Of a DNA stretch of 64,000 nt, positions 47,865 through 59,267 are shown piece by piece. Each line of letters opens with the position of its first letter. Position 1 is the first letter of the stretch. Under the pieces are notes generated by a model. The model did no database searches. It had not been told where the DNA came from and saw nothing but the letters and a program-made list of their open reading frames with translations. Origin of the DNA: Epiperipatus broadwayi (taxonomy: Eukaryota > Onychophora > Udeonychophora > Euonychophora > Peripatidae); contig JAQFVV010000032.1 in the NCBI GenBank assembly GCA_028023455.1, forward strand, positions 4,498,392 through 4,562,391. The letters are read 5' to 3'. A program made the position numbers and the translations under genes.

Positions 47865-48158
47865 TCAATGGTTTGGGTCATTATTATTTTTCTTCCTTTT
47901 TAAAAATATAGCATTAACAATAATTTCTTCTGTCTTTTTTTCATTTGTTATTGTCAATAAATTTGAAGTATTCATATCAATACTGACTAATAACTCTACA
48001 ACTTGTTCGGTAGCTTTCGCATTAGTACATAAAAGTGATTGTTCAATTTTCAAAGGTAAATTCCTTTTTACAATCCTAATCATCTCACTTTTACTGAGGT
48101 GGTAAGTAATTAGTATTCTCAGTTTAGTGATTTGATGCTGGTTCAACTTTGTGAACAT
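47865..48158 (-). pseudogene. gag, C-terminal part
   Basis: HLSKSEMIRIVKRNLPLKIE and the helical stretch after it resemble the end of Gag capsids (a block of the type S-x-x-E-x-I-x-x-x-x-x-x-L-P-x-x-I). A lysine-rich tail follows. No zinc knuckle was recognised. Confidence 0.6.
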
Positions 48159-48184
48159 CTCCTCTGATATAGTTTTATATTTTT

Positions 48185-48400
48185 TTAGAATAATTGGTAT
48201 AACAAGGACTCTTGTTTATCTCTTTTCCAAAAATTTTCTATTAATAGTGTTTGGTAATCATTAAAAGTAGATGGAGTTTGGAATAATAATTCCCACCAAG
48301 TTAAAGCATCTCCTTGAAGCTGGCTGTATGCAATAATCACTTTCTTTTCTTCAGATAAGTTGTGATTTACTGTGAAATAAAGGCTCAAACTTCTCAATGC
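48185..48400 (-). pseudogene. gag, capsid-like part
   Basis: LSEEKKVIIAYSQLQGDALTWW followed by a short F-x-x-F-x-x-x-L-x-x-x-F pattern is the Gag capsid signature (here split as LSEEKKVIIAYSQ and LQGDALTWWE). It lies in a different frame from the coiled-coil part; frames are lost between 48400 and 49020. Confidence 0.8.
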
Positions 48401-49019
48401 TTTATAGGTGCTTCATTATTATATCCTTTGAATATTTTTAATCTTACAAATTGATTTATGGCACTGAATGGTGTAATGTGATTATGCCTTATATTTGTCT
48501 CTGTTTGGCTTATTTGTGTAGAATCTATGTGATCAACAGAATGATTAGGATATGTATTCAGAATTATTCCTTCTATGTTGATATTTAGAAATACTTTTCC
48601 ATTTCAGATTGTGTTTTGTTGATTATTGTTGTTTCTATATTTGAACCAATTAATCTTTGTGAATTTTTAAAAGTGAGTTCTATTTGATCTTTTCTTGTAC
48701 TTTCTTTTTTATATATCTGTGTTTTATGTTGGACATCATTATGTTGTGGTTGACATGTAAGTATATTTTGAGATATTTGTAATTCAATAAACTTGAATTT
48801 TTATTTAAATGGCCTCATTCATATGATTTACTTTATTATGTATTTCTGTTGTGTCTTCCATCAATTTTTCTAATGTGGTGTTTTCCAATATTCTGTCATT
48901 TTCTATACAAATTATTTTAATTTTTAACTGTTTGAAATTTTTATCCAATTCTTTCAATGATTCTTCATTAATGTCTGAATCATTAATTTGTTTTGTATAG
49001 ATTTGACAAATTTTATTAT

Positions 49020-49580
49020 TTACTTCTTATAATTCTTTTTGCATTTGTGTTTGTATTTTTCTTGTTTCTCATCTATTTCATTTTTAAAAATTTCTCTGGT
49101 TCTATACAGTTCATTGCATTGAACATTCAATTGATCAATAATATTAGTCTGAAATTCTTTGAATCTTTGTTGAGATCTGGTATCTTTTTCTTCAACATCT
49201 TTTTTTATTTCTTCTAAGGCTTGTCTCATTTCAGTATTATCTCTTCGAACATTATTTAGACCTATTGATAACTGTTCAATATCATTTGATAATTTATTCT
49301 CCAAACCCTTCATTTCCAATTTTAATTCTGATTTAACAATTTTAATACTACTTTTCAAATTTTCTTCTAAATTATTCATGTTTTAGTTTATTTCTTTTTT
49401 CATATTATTTTTCATATTTATAATGGTTTGGTATATTTGTTTTATGGTCATGTTATTTGTTGTAGCTTCTGCTATTTCAAATGTAGTTATTTGAGACACT
49501 TCATCATTGAGTGTAACATTTGTTTGAGACATCAATCCATCAGGAATGAGTGTTTGTGTCAAGTAGTTACTCCCAGTCAT
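49020..49580 (-). pseudogene. gag, N-terminal coiled-coil part
   Basis: One frame from 49580 to 49020 is interrupted by a single in-frame stop (TAA at 49385-49383). After the stop it continues NMNNLEENLKSS, and a long charged stretch with heptad-like spacing (L-x-x-x-L, E/K-rich, e.g. MKGLENKLSNDIEQL) suggests an extended coiled coil of about 100 residues. Some Ty3/gypsy Gags carry such regions before the capsid fold. The true start is unknown. Confidence 0.7.
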
Positions 49581-50019
49581 AGATTCCTAGTTTCTTCTCC
49601 TTCCTCAATAATATTAATATTTTGTGCTTTTTCAACATGTTTTATTATTGTATTGACTAAGTTTTTTTCCATTATTATAATCATAAATTATGTTTTATTT
49701 TGGTTATAAGTTTGCCTATTCCTTATTTACTAAGAGGGATTATTTGTCATAGGATTTCATGCTATATCTTTTCTTTTTAATGTAATTTTAAAACTTTTCC
49801 TACCTAATGCTTTTTTATTTTATTTTAGATGTTATTAATTTAATGCCTAATTTATCATTCATTATTTTATTTTAAGGTCTCTTTATTTTATAATTTATTA
49901 TTTTAAGAGTTCACATGATAATTATTTCATCCTTTGATGTTTGAAATTGTCTATCGTTGCTATGTGAATCAGTTGATCAATGTTATATTTCATAAAATAT
50001 ATATATATATTATGTTGTA

Positions 50020-50037
50020 CCCCTAATGTTTGAACCA
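50020..50037 (-). promoter_or_regulatory. Candidate tRNA primer-binding site of the LTR element
   Basis: Six bases inside the 5' LTR the sense strand reads TGGTTCAAACATTAGGGG. TGG at this place is what a sequence complementary to a tRNA 3' CCA end would give. The tRNA cannot be named, and the stretch may have mutated. Confidence 0.4.
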
Positions 50038-50043
50038 TAAATA

Positions 50044-53000
50044 TGGTCCATATTCTTTTAAGGAGTGAAGGTGAACACATCTAACTATGGTCAGACACCT
50101 GGGTCTTCATGTAGGATGCCATGAATTTATGTGATGAAAATTTAATCTATGATTGTATCTATTGCAGATGTAATAATTTAATGTTCAAACATTCAATACA
50201 GATGCAACTTAGACCAGTTTATCCAATATTCATCTCTCTTTATTATTCCTTTATGCTCAGTATCCAAACTCAGGGTTAATTTTACACTTAACCCTCTTCA
50301 GGGATTAATTGATATTCTGTAGCAATAATAATACTTTTATATAAGTTCAATAGATTCTCAAAATTCATTCTAACTAAGTTATCAAGATGTTAAGTCAGGA
50401 TGATATGTATATGTGGGTATATGTATTTACTTTTATTTTATTATGAAAATAAAATAAATAATTTAAATAAATCAGAGATCTTTTTAAATTTAAAATAAAT
50501 TTAACAATATTTATTAATTGAAAACAATTTAAATTTATCTTTATATAACAAAATTTTTGATTATGAGTGTTTTACTTACATTTCTACCATATTAGTATAT
50601 AAAATTGAAAAATTTACCTCTCCATATCCATAGTAAATATGTATCATAACACAAACAATATTTAATACATTGCAAAAATAAATAACATTTTATATTTCCA
50701 AAGATTATGATAACTCTAGCTAACCAAATTTAAATTAAACAATATAAGTATAAATGAATCCTTTCAAGAAAAGTTCATTTCTATAATACCTCCCATCTAT
50801 GTGTGGTCTTTATTGTTGAAAGGAAAGATCTTTCATCCAAGGATATTAGTCATTTATACCCAATAATAAACAAACAAATATTACTAAATAAATTAAATTA
50901 ATAATAAACAAAAATTCTGTCCTGTCATCAGTGAATGAATTTAATATGAAGAACAATAAAATCTTACCTTCATTTTAAGTTTAATATTAACCTGGTCAAG
51001 TCACTGTGTAAGGAAGACCTAAATTTTATTAAATAAAAAAAAAAATTTAACCCAATGATCTTTCGCCATTTTTTGTCTAATGATTTTCCAAAATGGATTA
51101 TTCCAAAGCAAGCAGGTTTTAATGACAAAGGAAATAAAATTAAATATTTATAGATGTTAATATGCAAAAATAATATGATGTATTTAAAGTTTATGATATC
51201 CTATTCAGTTTCCAAAATTTAAGTAGCAATGTTCATTAAGAATAAAGTTCTTTTATTTTATTTCAGGTCATCAATCATCAATGAGGCAATCAGTATACTC
51301 CATTGTTTCATAAATATTCCTCTCACATGGCATTGACATCCCTTTCCTTACATTATCTCACTGTAAACTGAAATTAGATATTGGATTATATAGATGATAT
51401 ATATTTTTTAGACATTACAGTAGGAATGAATAGTTACATTGCTTTAGGTTAGAACAATAGTATTTGATCCTATGGCAAAATGTATTTATTCACAATGCAT
51501 TTTCTATAACTTAAAATCTTAAAATAAATGTATTTAGATATATAAATATATTTGATATTTGTCTTCCCTGGAATTTAAGTTTAGAATGATATCACATTTT
51601 TTTCTAATTATTATATTAAAGATAATTTCATTTTTGAAATTATTATTGATGATAATAAAGAGTAATAAATTTACTTGAGTGATATTAGAGTTCTGTGCTA
51701 ATGAAGATTTTATAAACAAGAAAAGTTTATCCACACTATTGATCCATCTTTCTGATGTGTTCAGTATTTGAACACAGCAAAATAAGTATGTGTAGTGATT
51801 AGTTCATTTGTAAAAAAAATGGAACTGATTTTGAAATTAGTTGCTTTAGCTTTTATAGTGGAATAGACTTCCAGTAATTAGCATATGTTAAATTACTATT
51901 TCATTTCATGATTTTGTATTAAATTATTGTTGAATACATCATAATTAATAATTGTTTAATTGAATTCTAATTTTATTTCTTTCATGTTTAGTTGCTAAGA
52001 TATGACTTGGCCTTGGGTTATCTCTACATTTTAAGTCTTGGTTAGTGATATTAGTTAAAATAAATAATTATTATATATATATAAATGATTGAAATCTAAT
52101 TATTTTAAGCCCATTGCTTCCTTGTCCAGTTAAAAACAATCACAGCTTCAAGTCGTTAAAATTCTGTCATTTTTAATGCTATGGTCATTTTAAAGGTTAA
52201 AAAAGTACCATAAGATGCTGCCCTCTCAAATTATTTTACAAGTAAAAAATCAATATATTTGACATTTAAACATTAACAATGGTAAAAGGGCAGTTCTTCC
52301 ATAGATGGTGATTTGTTGGAAGTTATTTAAGGTTGGTCAATAATTTTTCATCGTTCCAACTTCTTTGTTTTGCATTTCAAAATCAAAACAAATGTTTTTT
52401 TAGTATTTTTTTACATATTATAAATTATTTTCATAAAATATACTGAAAAAATAATTATTTTAGAAAAAACTAAGATTTTAGTAAAAAAAATGTATAGTTT
52501 TACAGGAATGTAAATTGAAAAGGAAACCAGCACTAACAACAATTTTCACACCTGTCATCAGTTTACATTGCCCCAAGCTATTTTATTTGATTTTCAAATA
52601 AAAAATTAATGTTTTAGAATATTTTGCTGGCATTTATTTACATATTATAATGTATTTTGGTAAAATATGCTGAAAATATAAATTATTTTAGGAAAATAGT
52701 AAGATTTTAGTAAAAAATATTTACTTTAGCCAAATTTAAATTGAGAAAGAAAATCACTGATGTAAGCAACATTTTTTAATATGTTACTAACGTTCTTTTT
52801 AAATTTGCCGATATAAAATATTTTTATAATTATAAACAGAAATTTATTTTTGAAAAAACTTTCATTCACTTTCATATTCTGACAAATTATTAATTTGCTT
52901 TTTACAAACAAAATTAAAATGAATATAATATTAAAAGATGAATATATATTTTACTGCTGATTCTATAATTGACCAATCAAAAGTTTAGAGTTTTACCTCA

Positions 53001-53208
53001 CTTGGCCAATAAAATAAATTGCAACTGAATGGATTAATATTTGATTTCATTAAAATAACTATTTTAAGTTAAATATGTGTACATGTGGGTATTTTAATGT
53101 AAAAGAATAACATATTTACTATTTATTACTTAAAATTATATTTTAAGTTTATGGTTTGATATTGCACATAAACAAATGAGCTTAATAAAATTGTAAGCTA
53201 CCCTTACA
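50044..53208 (-). repeat. 5' LTR (element sense), with a 929-bp insertion
   Basis: It aligns with 41762-44300 over about 2.2 kb, for example TCTAACTATGGTCAGAC, ACACTTAACCCTCTTCAGGG, TATGGTTTGATATTGCACATAAACAAATGAGC (matched in parts) and the end CCTTACA (sense start TGTAAGG). The alignment is broken by the TTAA-flanked insertion at 52105-53037. The inner edge is set where similarity to the other LTR fades at TGGTCCATATTC; a later start at 50066 is also possible. Confidence 0.88.
52105..53037 (-). mobile_element. Non-autonomous TTAA-flanked DNA element, copy 2
   Basis: The empty site in the other LTR reads AATTATTTTAATATTTG (TTAA at 44134-44137). Here TTAA occurs at 52105-52108 and again at 53034-53037 with 925 bp between, and the flanks continue as in the empty site. 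This is a direct demonstration of TTAA duplication. The ends read GCCCATTGCTTCC and, in reverse complement, TCCATTCAGTTGC; they are only weakly alike. No transposase. TTAA duplication is the hallmark of piggyBac superfamily transposition (established). Confidence 0.88.
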
Positions 53209-55120
53209 AGCTTTAAGCTCTGATCTGTTGGCTCAAATTTAAATGCTGGTTTATGAATGAATTTTCATTTCATTCTTGATAAAAGCATGGATATTTACAA
53301 AGTATTAATTATTGGATGCCTAAAACACATTTTCCACATTGACTGAAGTTTTCTAGATGATTTAAATGAAACAAAAAGTAATAAACATTACTAAGTTGAT
53401 AAATTACAGAATAATTATTCAATTAATCTATTTTTGTAAATAGTTCTATTTTAAATAAGTTTATGTGAAATAATTTTTAAAAAATAATAATATTAAAATA
53501 AAAGCTTTGTAAAAAAAAAAAAAAGTTAATATTATCAAGTACTACCCTTGTGATTTAATTTAATCACTTGCAGTTAGTCCTTATCAATCACTAAACTGTT
53601 AAATACTTACAACTTATTAAAATACAATTTAATTCTATTATTTAAAGTTTATTGAGTTAATATGAATAACGTTTCACTGCATATATATATATATTTATAA
53701 TAAATAACTATGTATCAGCTGATTTTGAAGAAAAAAAAACACCATGCTAGCCAATTGTCTTCAGTAAAGCTAAGATTCATATGGCTCACTATATTATAAA
53801 TACATTTAAACTTTATTAAATTTAAAAGACTCTGTGTGTGATTAAAATAAACTACTGAAATTTTTGATATAATAAAAAATGCTTAATAATTATTTATGAA
53901 TTATTAAAAAATAGTTGTTTAAACAATGCATTTTGTAGTGTACTATAGTAATGGAGTGGCAAGTCCAAAAATAAAAGATCTATAGGTGGTATTATTGAGG
54001 CTTTTTATGCTCCAATGTCATATATATATATATGTGTACAAAATTCGAAATAAATCCATTCAAATAGAATTTTTAACTTAACAAAAATGTTTAATAATAA
54101 TTAAAAATAAATCTGATTTAGAATAGACTAAACAGATAGAGAGCATCAAAGTGTTTTTTTTTTGTTTGTTTATTTGAAAACTCCTCTATGCATGCATAAA
54201 TATATTTTTTTAAATATTTATTGAGCATGCAAACCAATGAGACAGTTTGGTTATCAATTTTTTAAAAAAAGGTTTAGAAATTTTGTTCACTGATAGAAAT
54301 ATAAAAGTTTAATGCTTTTAGTTTTAGTGATAATTTGCTGTTTAAGTAACAATCAAGGTGAAATTTGGTTTCCAAGTAGAAACAGTAGTTTTACTTACAT
54401 AACGTGGTACTTATAGAGTAAGTTATAAGAAGATTGTTATCCACCCAATTAAAGATTTGATGACTTTTTTTAATTAGTGCTTTTCTTTTTTAAAGAAAAG
54501 TAATAAAATCATTTAAAATAAAAGTGTTTGATAATGTTTATTTAGTTCATACAGTAAATATGTGTGTATTGTATTTATATAGTTTATACAGTAAATGTAT
54601 GTTCCGTGTTAATATATAGCTAATAGTAAATTTTGTCATTAATTACCATATTTTGTTTGATATTAACATAAATATCTCTGTGCTTGTTAATATATATAAA
54701 GTTTTTGATAAATCTGGTATAAAGCTTTTCTTTTTTTAAATATATATATATATTTCTAATTTTATTATTTTAATTTAAAAAATAAATTTATTCCACGAAT
54801 TTATTTTTTATTCTTTGCTTTTTTAGGTCTATTTGTTTAATTTGTATCTTATTTTTAAATAAACATTTTTAAAAAGTTTTGTTTGAATTTATATTTTTCT
54901 ATATTACTTCGTGGTTTAAAAAATAAACTGATCAATAATTGCCAGTTATTCGTATAGAAAGACAATTTAATAACGGTTTGAACAATTGAAGTACGTTAAT
55001 TGAGTTTCCTCTGAAGGAATTTTAAACTTGATATAAACACTTGTCAGAAAAAAAAAACTTTCTTGGACACATACATACACGCTTATATATATATATGTTG
55101 AAATGAATGTTCTCACGGGA
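53209..55120. other. AT-rich non-coding DNA
   Basis: No gene seen. From about 54.6 kb on, CpG dinucleotides reappear. Confidence 0.5.
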
Positions 55121-55138
55121 AAAGATATTTTATAAGTT

Positions 55139-55296
55139 ATGTTTTCGGGAGCAACAATAACGTAAAATTAAAGTATATATATATTGACGTTTCAACATGT
55201 ATATTTTTTTAACCTACTTGAGTGCAAATGTTATCTTATCAAAACGTAAATTTACTTTAATGTGATTTTCTTAAGCACTGTTGCTCCTGAAAACAT
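55139..55296. repeat. Short inverted repeat, possible MITE remnant
   Basis: ATGTTTTCGGGAGCAACA (55139-55156) and its reverse complement with one mismatch (55279-55296) are 122 bp apart. The flanking bases also pair partly. No other copy in the window. Confidence 0.5.
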
Positions 55297-55456
55297 GATT
55301 TATAATAAATATTAACAATTTAATAGAAATAAATAAATGATTTGTCATATTAACTTTTAATTTACTTTACATATTAATTCAAATACTGTCTAAATATTGT
55401 TATTAATTGATGAGATATATAAATTAAAAACTCAAATGAAATCGGTATTTGATTGG

Positions 55457-55594
55457 TAGAAATATCTTTTTTTTTTTTCATATGTCATGGCATCGTCCGG
55501 GAGGCGAACCCACAACCGTCTGCAAACAACTACTTGCTTGCAAGGCAGCTGCGATGACCTCTCGACTACCGACGCTTAACTAGAAGTATCTTTT
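55457..55594 (-). mobile_element. tRNA-derived SINE (family A), full-length copy
   Basis: The minus strand starts GTTAAGCGTCGGTAGTCGAG, has a stem-loop with CTTGCAA in the loop (like an anticodon loop with TGC), a B box in GTGGGTTCGCCTCCC, and ends GACATATG plus A12. TAGAA(A/G)TATCTTTT flanks it at 55457-55470 and 55581-55594, one mismatch in 14. It is longer in the anticodon region than the 20.69-kb copy. It contains several CpGs. Confidence 0.92.
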
Positions 55595-57215
55595 GAGTCT
55601 GAATAATAGAAAAATGTGTTTTCATGTTTCAAATATATGTATACCTAACTGATTGTTTATATTGTATAAGCATGTAGTACAGCACTTCAGCGTGGTTTAT
55701 TTTTTTAAGCAATATATTTTTTCAGAGATATTTTATAAAGTCACTTATTTTTATGAAAAATATATTAATAAGCAATAGAATCCATTAAAAAGATGTCACT
55801 ATCTTTATTTATAACAGTTTGTTTTTGCAACCACAAATATAAATTATATAGTTCTATCCTTGTCTATAATTATATATTTTATTGGTGCAATAGTGGCTTG
55901 TTGAGTGGTAAAAATTGGAAACACCCAGCATCCATTATTCAACATATATCGCAAAAAATGATTCTAATTAATAGATGATGATTTTAATGTTTTTTTTTTT
56001 TTTTATATTGACCACCTGTATCTCCTGATGAATCAACTTTCTCTTTGTAAATATTTCAAATCTTTGTTTATGATGATATTATGTTCCCTAACTCATATTG
56101 TTCTCATATTTAAATTTGAAGATTTGCCTAAAAAAGAAAACCCATACAAACCTTTTGATAAGTTGTTTGTGTTCTCTCCTTTCATCTTTTTCAGTTCTTT
56201 TTGTCCTTTTTATTTTACTTTTGTTTCATTTGTGATGTTTATTTTAGTAGTAATATTAATTTAAATGCTGCATACTTTTCTATTCCTGTGATAGTAGATA
56301 AATAAAATAATTAAATTAAACATGCGAGTTTATCTCATCATAAGAGGAAATCAAATACAATAGATTTTAAATAACAAGATATGATTACCTTCTGAAATAA
56401 TTATTGATAATATATATGAAATATGTAAATTATGTAAACATGATGGAAGTAGAATTTAAATTAATTTTATTTCCTAAAATTTTAACAAATTTCAAGAGTT
56501 TATACATATTCATTTATAAGAGCCATACTTTTTTAAAAATCATTTACTGACAATACTCACTTTTAGTAAATACTTAAATAATTATTAATCTGATTTTGTT
56601 ATTAGAAATCGTTAAATGTTTGTAAATTAGATGAAATAATTTTTAGTGAAATTGTAATTACAATCTTGAAAGGAGTTAAAGTAATTCTATTCTTTACATA
56701 GAAAGAATATAAAGCTTAAATTATCTATCATTTTATAGAAGTTTTATATGATTTTTATATCAAGTCTTAAATAAAAATGTAGGCATGAGTGTATGTAGAA
56801 ATATTAAGTTCTTTGCTTTAAAAGCAAGTAGAATGTCTAGATAACAAACTTCTATCACCAAGTTATAAAATTTAATTATATATTAGGAGTATTTTACTAC
56901 TTTTTTATGCTATTAACACACAAATTATTTTAGATACAGTAACACCAGCATGCAAGGAAGGAGCTATTATATGAGGATTCAACATCATAGTGATCTTCAT
57001 CAATGTGTATTTCCTACTTTGATTTACAATAAACTATTATTTAAGACTATTGACACTTAAAAGCATGAAGGCAATGTCATCATCTTCAAATAAAATGGTG
57101 AAATTCATCCCCACTCCCTAAAATAAAGTATTACAAAATTTACTCTTTCTGTAAAAATGAAAACAAACTTTGATGATTTATTTACTTGTAATCTCTAATA
57201 ATAGGGTTTATATAA
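55595..57215. other. AT-rich non-coding DNA
   Basis: No gene recognised. The open frames at 55.8 and 56.0 kb are hydrophobic AT-driven translations with no recognisable domain. Confidence 0.5.
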
Positions 57216-58352
57216 TTATATGCTCTGACATGTTCTCATAAAAAAAGCTATAATTGTATAAAAATTATTATTGAAGCTAAGCACTTTCAAGGGCATTAAA
57301 TGTCCTCATAGTCATAACTTTTTAATATGGGGATGTGTATATATAGACAATATATTATTCAATGTATATTTAAATTAGATTGCCCATTTATTAGAAAGGA
57401 TAAAGCAGGAATCCTTCTGAATTATGTCATTAGGATTGTTAGCTATATGCAATGCTTCTTTGACCTTTTACTTAAAGTCATTTTACTTGATTCATGCTAT
57501 GTTGGTAAATATGGGTCAAATGTATGGCCTGTGGTGTTTTGTTGTTTGAGGAAGATTGGCATCCTTTGGATTATATGTGGCTTATCTATAAAGTTATCTG
57601 TATGAAAAAGGGGATGCACATGATTCACCATAACCCCTTCTTGGAAGCATGTAATTTTATGTGCAATATGTAGAGTTTGTTCTATAAGCAGTCTGGGTTT
57701 AGGATTATTTATTATTCTATTAGTTGTGGGAGCAGTATAGTAGCTTACTCAATTTGTTTGTAAACAAGATTTATTGATGTTTTTGGCTATCTGTGAGATA
57801 TATGAAGTAGTAATGAGGATATACTATCTTTGGAAGAATTTGATTTCATCTTGTTATAAATTGTTTAACTCTTCATGTAAGGTCATTATATTTGAAGCCT
57901 ACTAAGGATAGAATCCATATAGAACAAACCTTGGACAACGTATATAAAATTACATGCATCCCACCAATATATTTTTACAGATGATCCAAATATAATCCAG
58001 ACATAATAAATCAATCTTCCTTGAGCACAAAATACCACAGGCCATACATTTGAACTGATATCATGCATCAAGTGAAATAATTCTACATGGAAATTCAAAG
58101 AAGCATGGCATATAGTTAACAATCCTAATGCGATAAATCAGAAGAAATCCTGCTTTCCCTTTTGTAATAAATGGGCAATCTGGCTTACATACATATTGAA
58201 GAATCTATTGCCTATATATACACATTCCCATACAATTATACACATTCTAAGACTATGACTATGAGGACATTTAATGCCTTCAAAAATGCTTAGCTTTAAT
58301 AAAAACTTTCATGCAATTATAGCTTTTCTTATGAGAGAGTGTCAGCACACAT
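57216..58352. mobile_element. Long inverted repeat element, family III (unidentified)
   Basis: The left arm (about 57216-57690) is repeated in reverse complement at about 57905-58352. Pairs include GGCATTAAATGTCCTCATAGTCATA with TATGACTATGAGGACATTTAATGCC, GGCCTGTGGTGTTTTG with CAAAATACCACAGGCC, and the outer GCTATAATTG with CAATTATAGC. The arms have small insertions relative to each other. The 215-bp spacer shows no known domain. No transposase or RT could be named. Confidence 0.8.
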
Positions 58353-59188
58353 TTTATATTTACCATTGTCCAAGAAAGTTTTCTAAAAATTACAGTAATA
58401 GGATTTCAGATACACTGAAGGCCAAGAAAGATTTTATTATAAATGAACATAAGAAATCTTGCAAATATATATTGTGATGTGCATATATCTTCATTTGTCA
58501 TTTTCTGTAGTTTATAAATAGTTAAATAAAGAAAACAATTCAAGGTTATATGTTTTAATAAAAATATGTTTTTTGTTTCAAATGAATCTAAAATTAATAA
58601 AGTAGGTATTTATTAAAATAGGAAAAAATATTTTAACTTATATTGGATAACAATAATGCTTTATTAATATTATGAGAAAATGACATGATAGCAGCCAGTG
58701 TTTAATGATATAGACTGCATTGCTGTGTTACTATAGAAACAGAAACATTTTCAGAAAAAAACAAACTTTCTTTCTATTAAAAAATGTATTGTGAGTAGAA
58801 GGAGTTCTTCCAATTTAATCGCTATGACTTAAATGGAATGATTAACAACCAAAATGCTATTCTGACTACTATAAATCTAACACTGCTAAAGCTACTGGGA
58901 TTGTAATATTGACCAAGAAAAAATAATTGGATAACATTTAAGAATTAAAATGTCTATGGATCCGTACATATGTGTGTGCTAGCATGAAAATGACAAAGGA
59001 AATGCTGCACGATTAAAGTTAAATTGAATTTTGTGTATGCTAATAGTAACAGATGCTAAGAAAAAATCTTACTTATTAACAACAGTTAAAAAGATATAAT
59101 GTTAATGTTGATAAATGTTTATAAAAAATTTTTTCTAAATTAATAATATTAATTAGAATTCAGTCTAGGTTTGTCATTTGACAATTTA

Positions 59189-59189
<1 letters not shown>
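58353..59189. other. AT-rich non-coding DNA
   Basis: Nothing recognised. Confidence 0.5.

Positions 59190-59266
<77 letters not shown>
59190..59266. repeat. (AAT)n microsatellite
   Basis: About 25 uninterrupted AAT/TAA units. Confidence 0.97.

Positions 59267-59267
<1 letters not shown>

Larger units (their letters stand above)
41762..53208 (-). mobile_element. Ty3/gypsy-type LTR retrotransposon, inactive, with nested insertions
   Basis: Two direct repeats (41762-44300 and 50044-53208) bracket a 5.7-kb internal region that carries gag, protease, RT, RNase H and integrase remnants in that order on the minus strand. PR-RT-RH-IN order and the RT motifs place it with Ty3/gypsy rather than Ty1/copia or BEL/Pao (established family order). 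Every frame has stops or shifts, and the LTRs have diverged clearly from each other, so the insertion is old. No convincing target-site duplication was found at the outer ends (gtaac versus agctt). A purine-rich GGTCGGGAGT precedes the 3' LTR, as a polypurine tract would. Confidence 0.93.

Noticed and set aside
49428-49709. Plus-strand open frames antisense to gag
   Set aside because: They are shadows of the gag remnant on the minus strand and show only AT-driven hydrophobic residues.
41779-53213. Target-site duplication of the LTR element
   Set aside because: Candidate 4-6 bp flanks on the two sides (gtaac or gaaaa versus agctt) do not match, so none is claimed.
57327-58477. Three open frames in the 57-58 kb region
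   Set aside because: They lie in or across arms of the inverted repeat, or just at its edge. The differences between arms are not codon-like, and no domain is visible.
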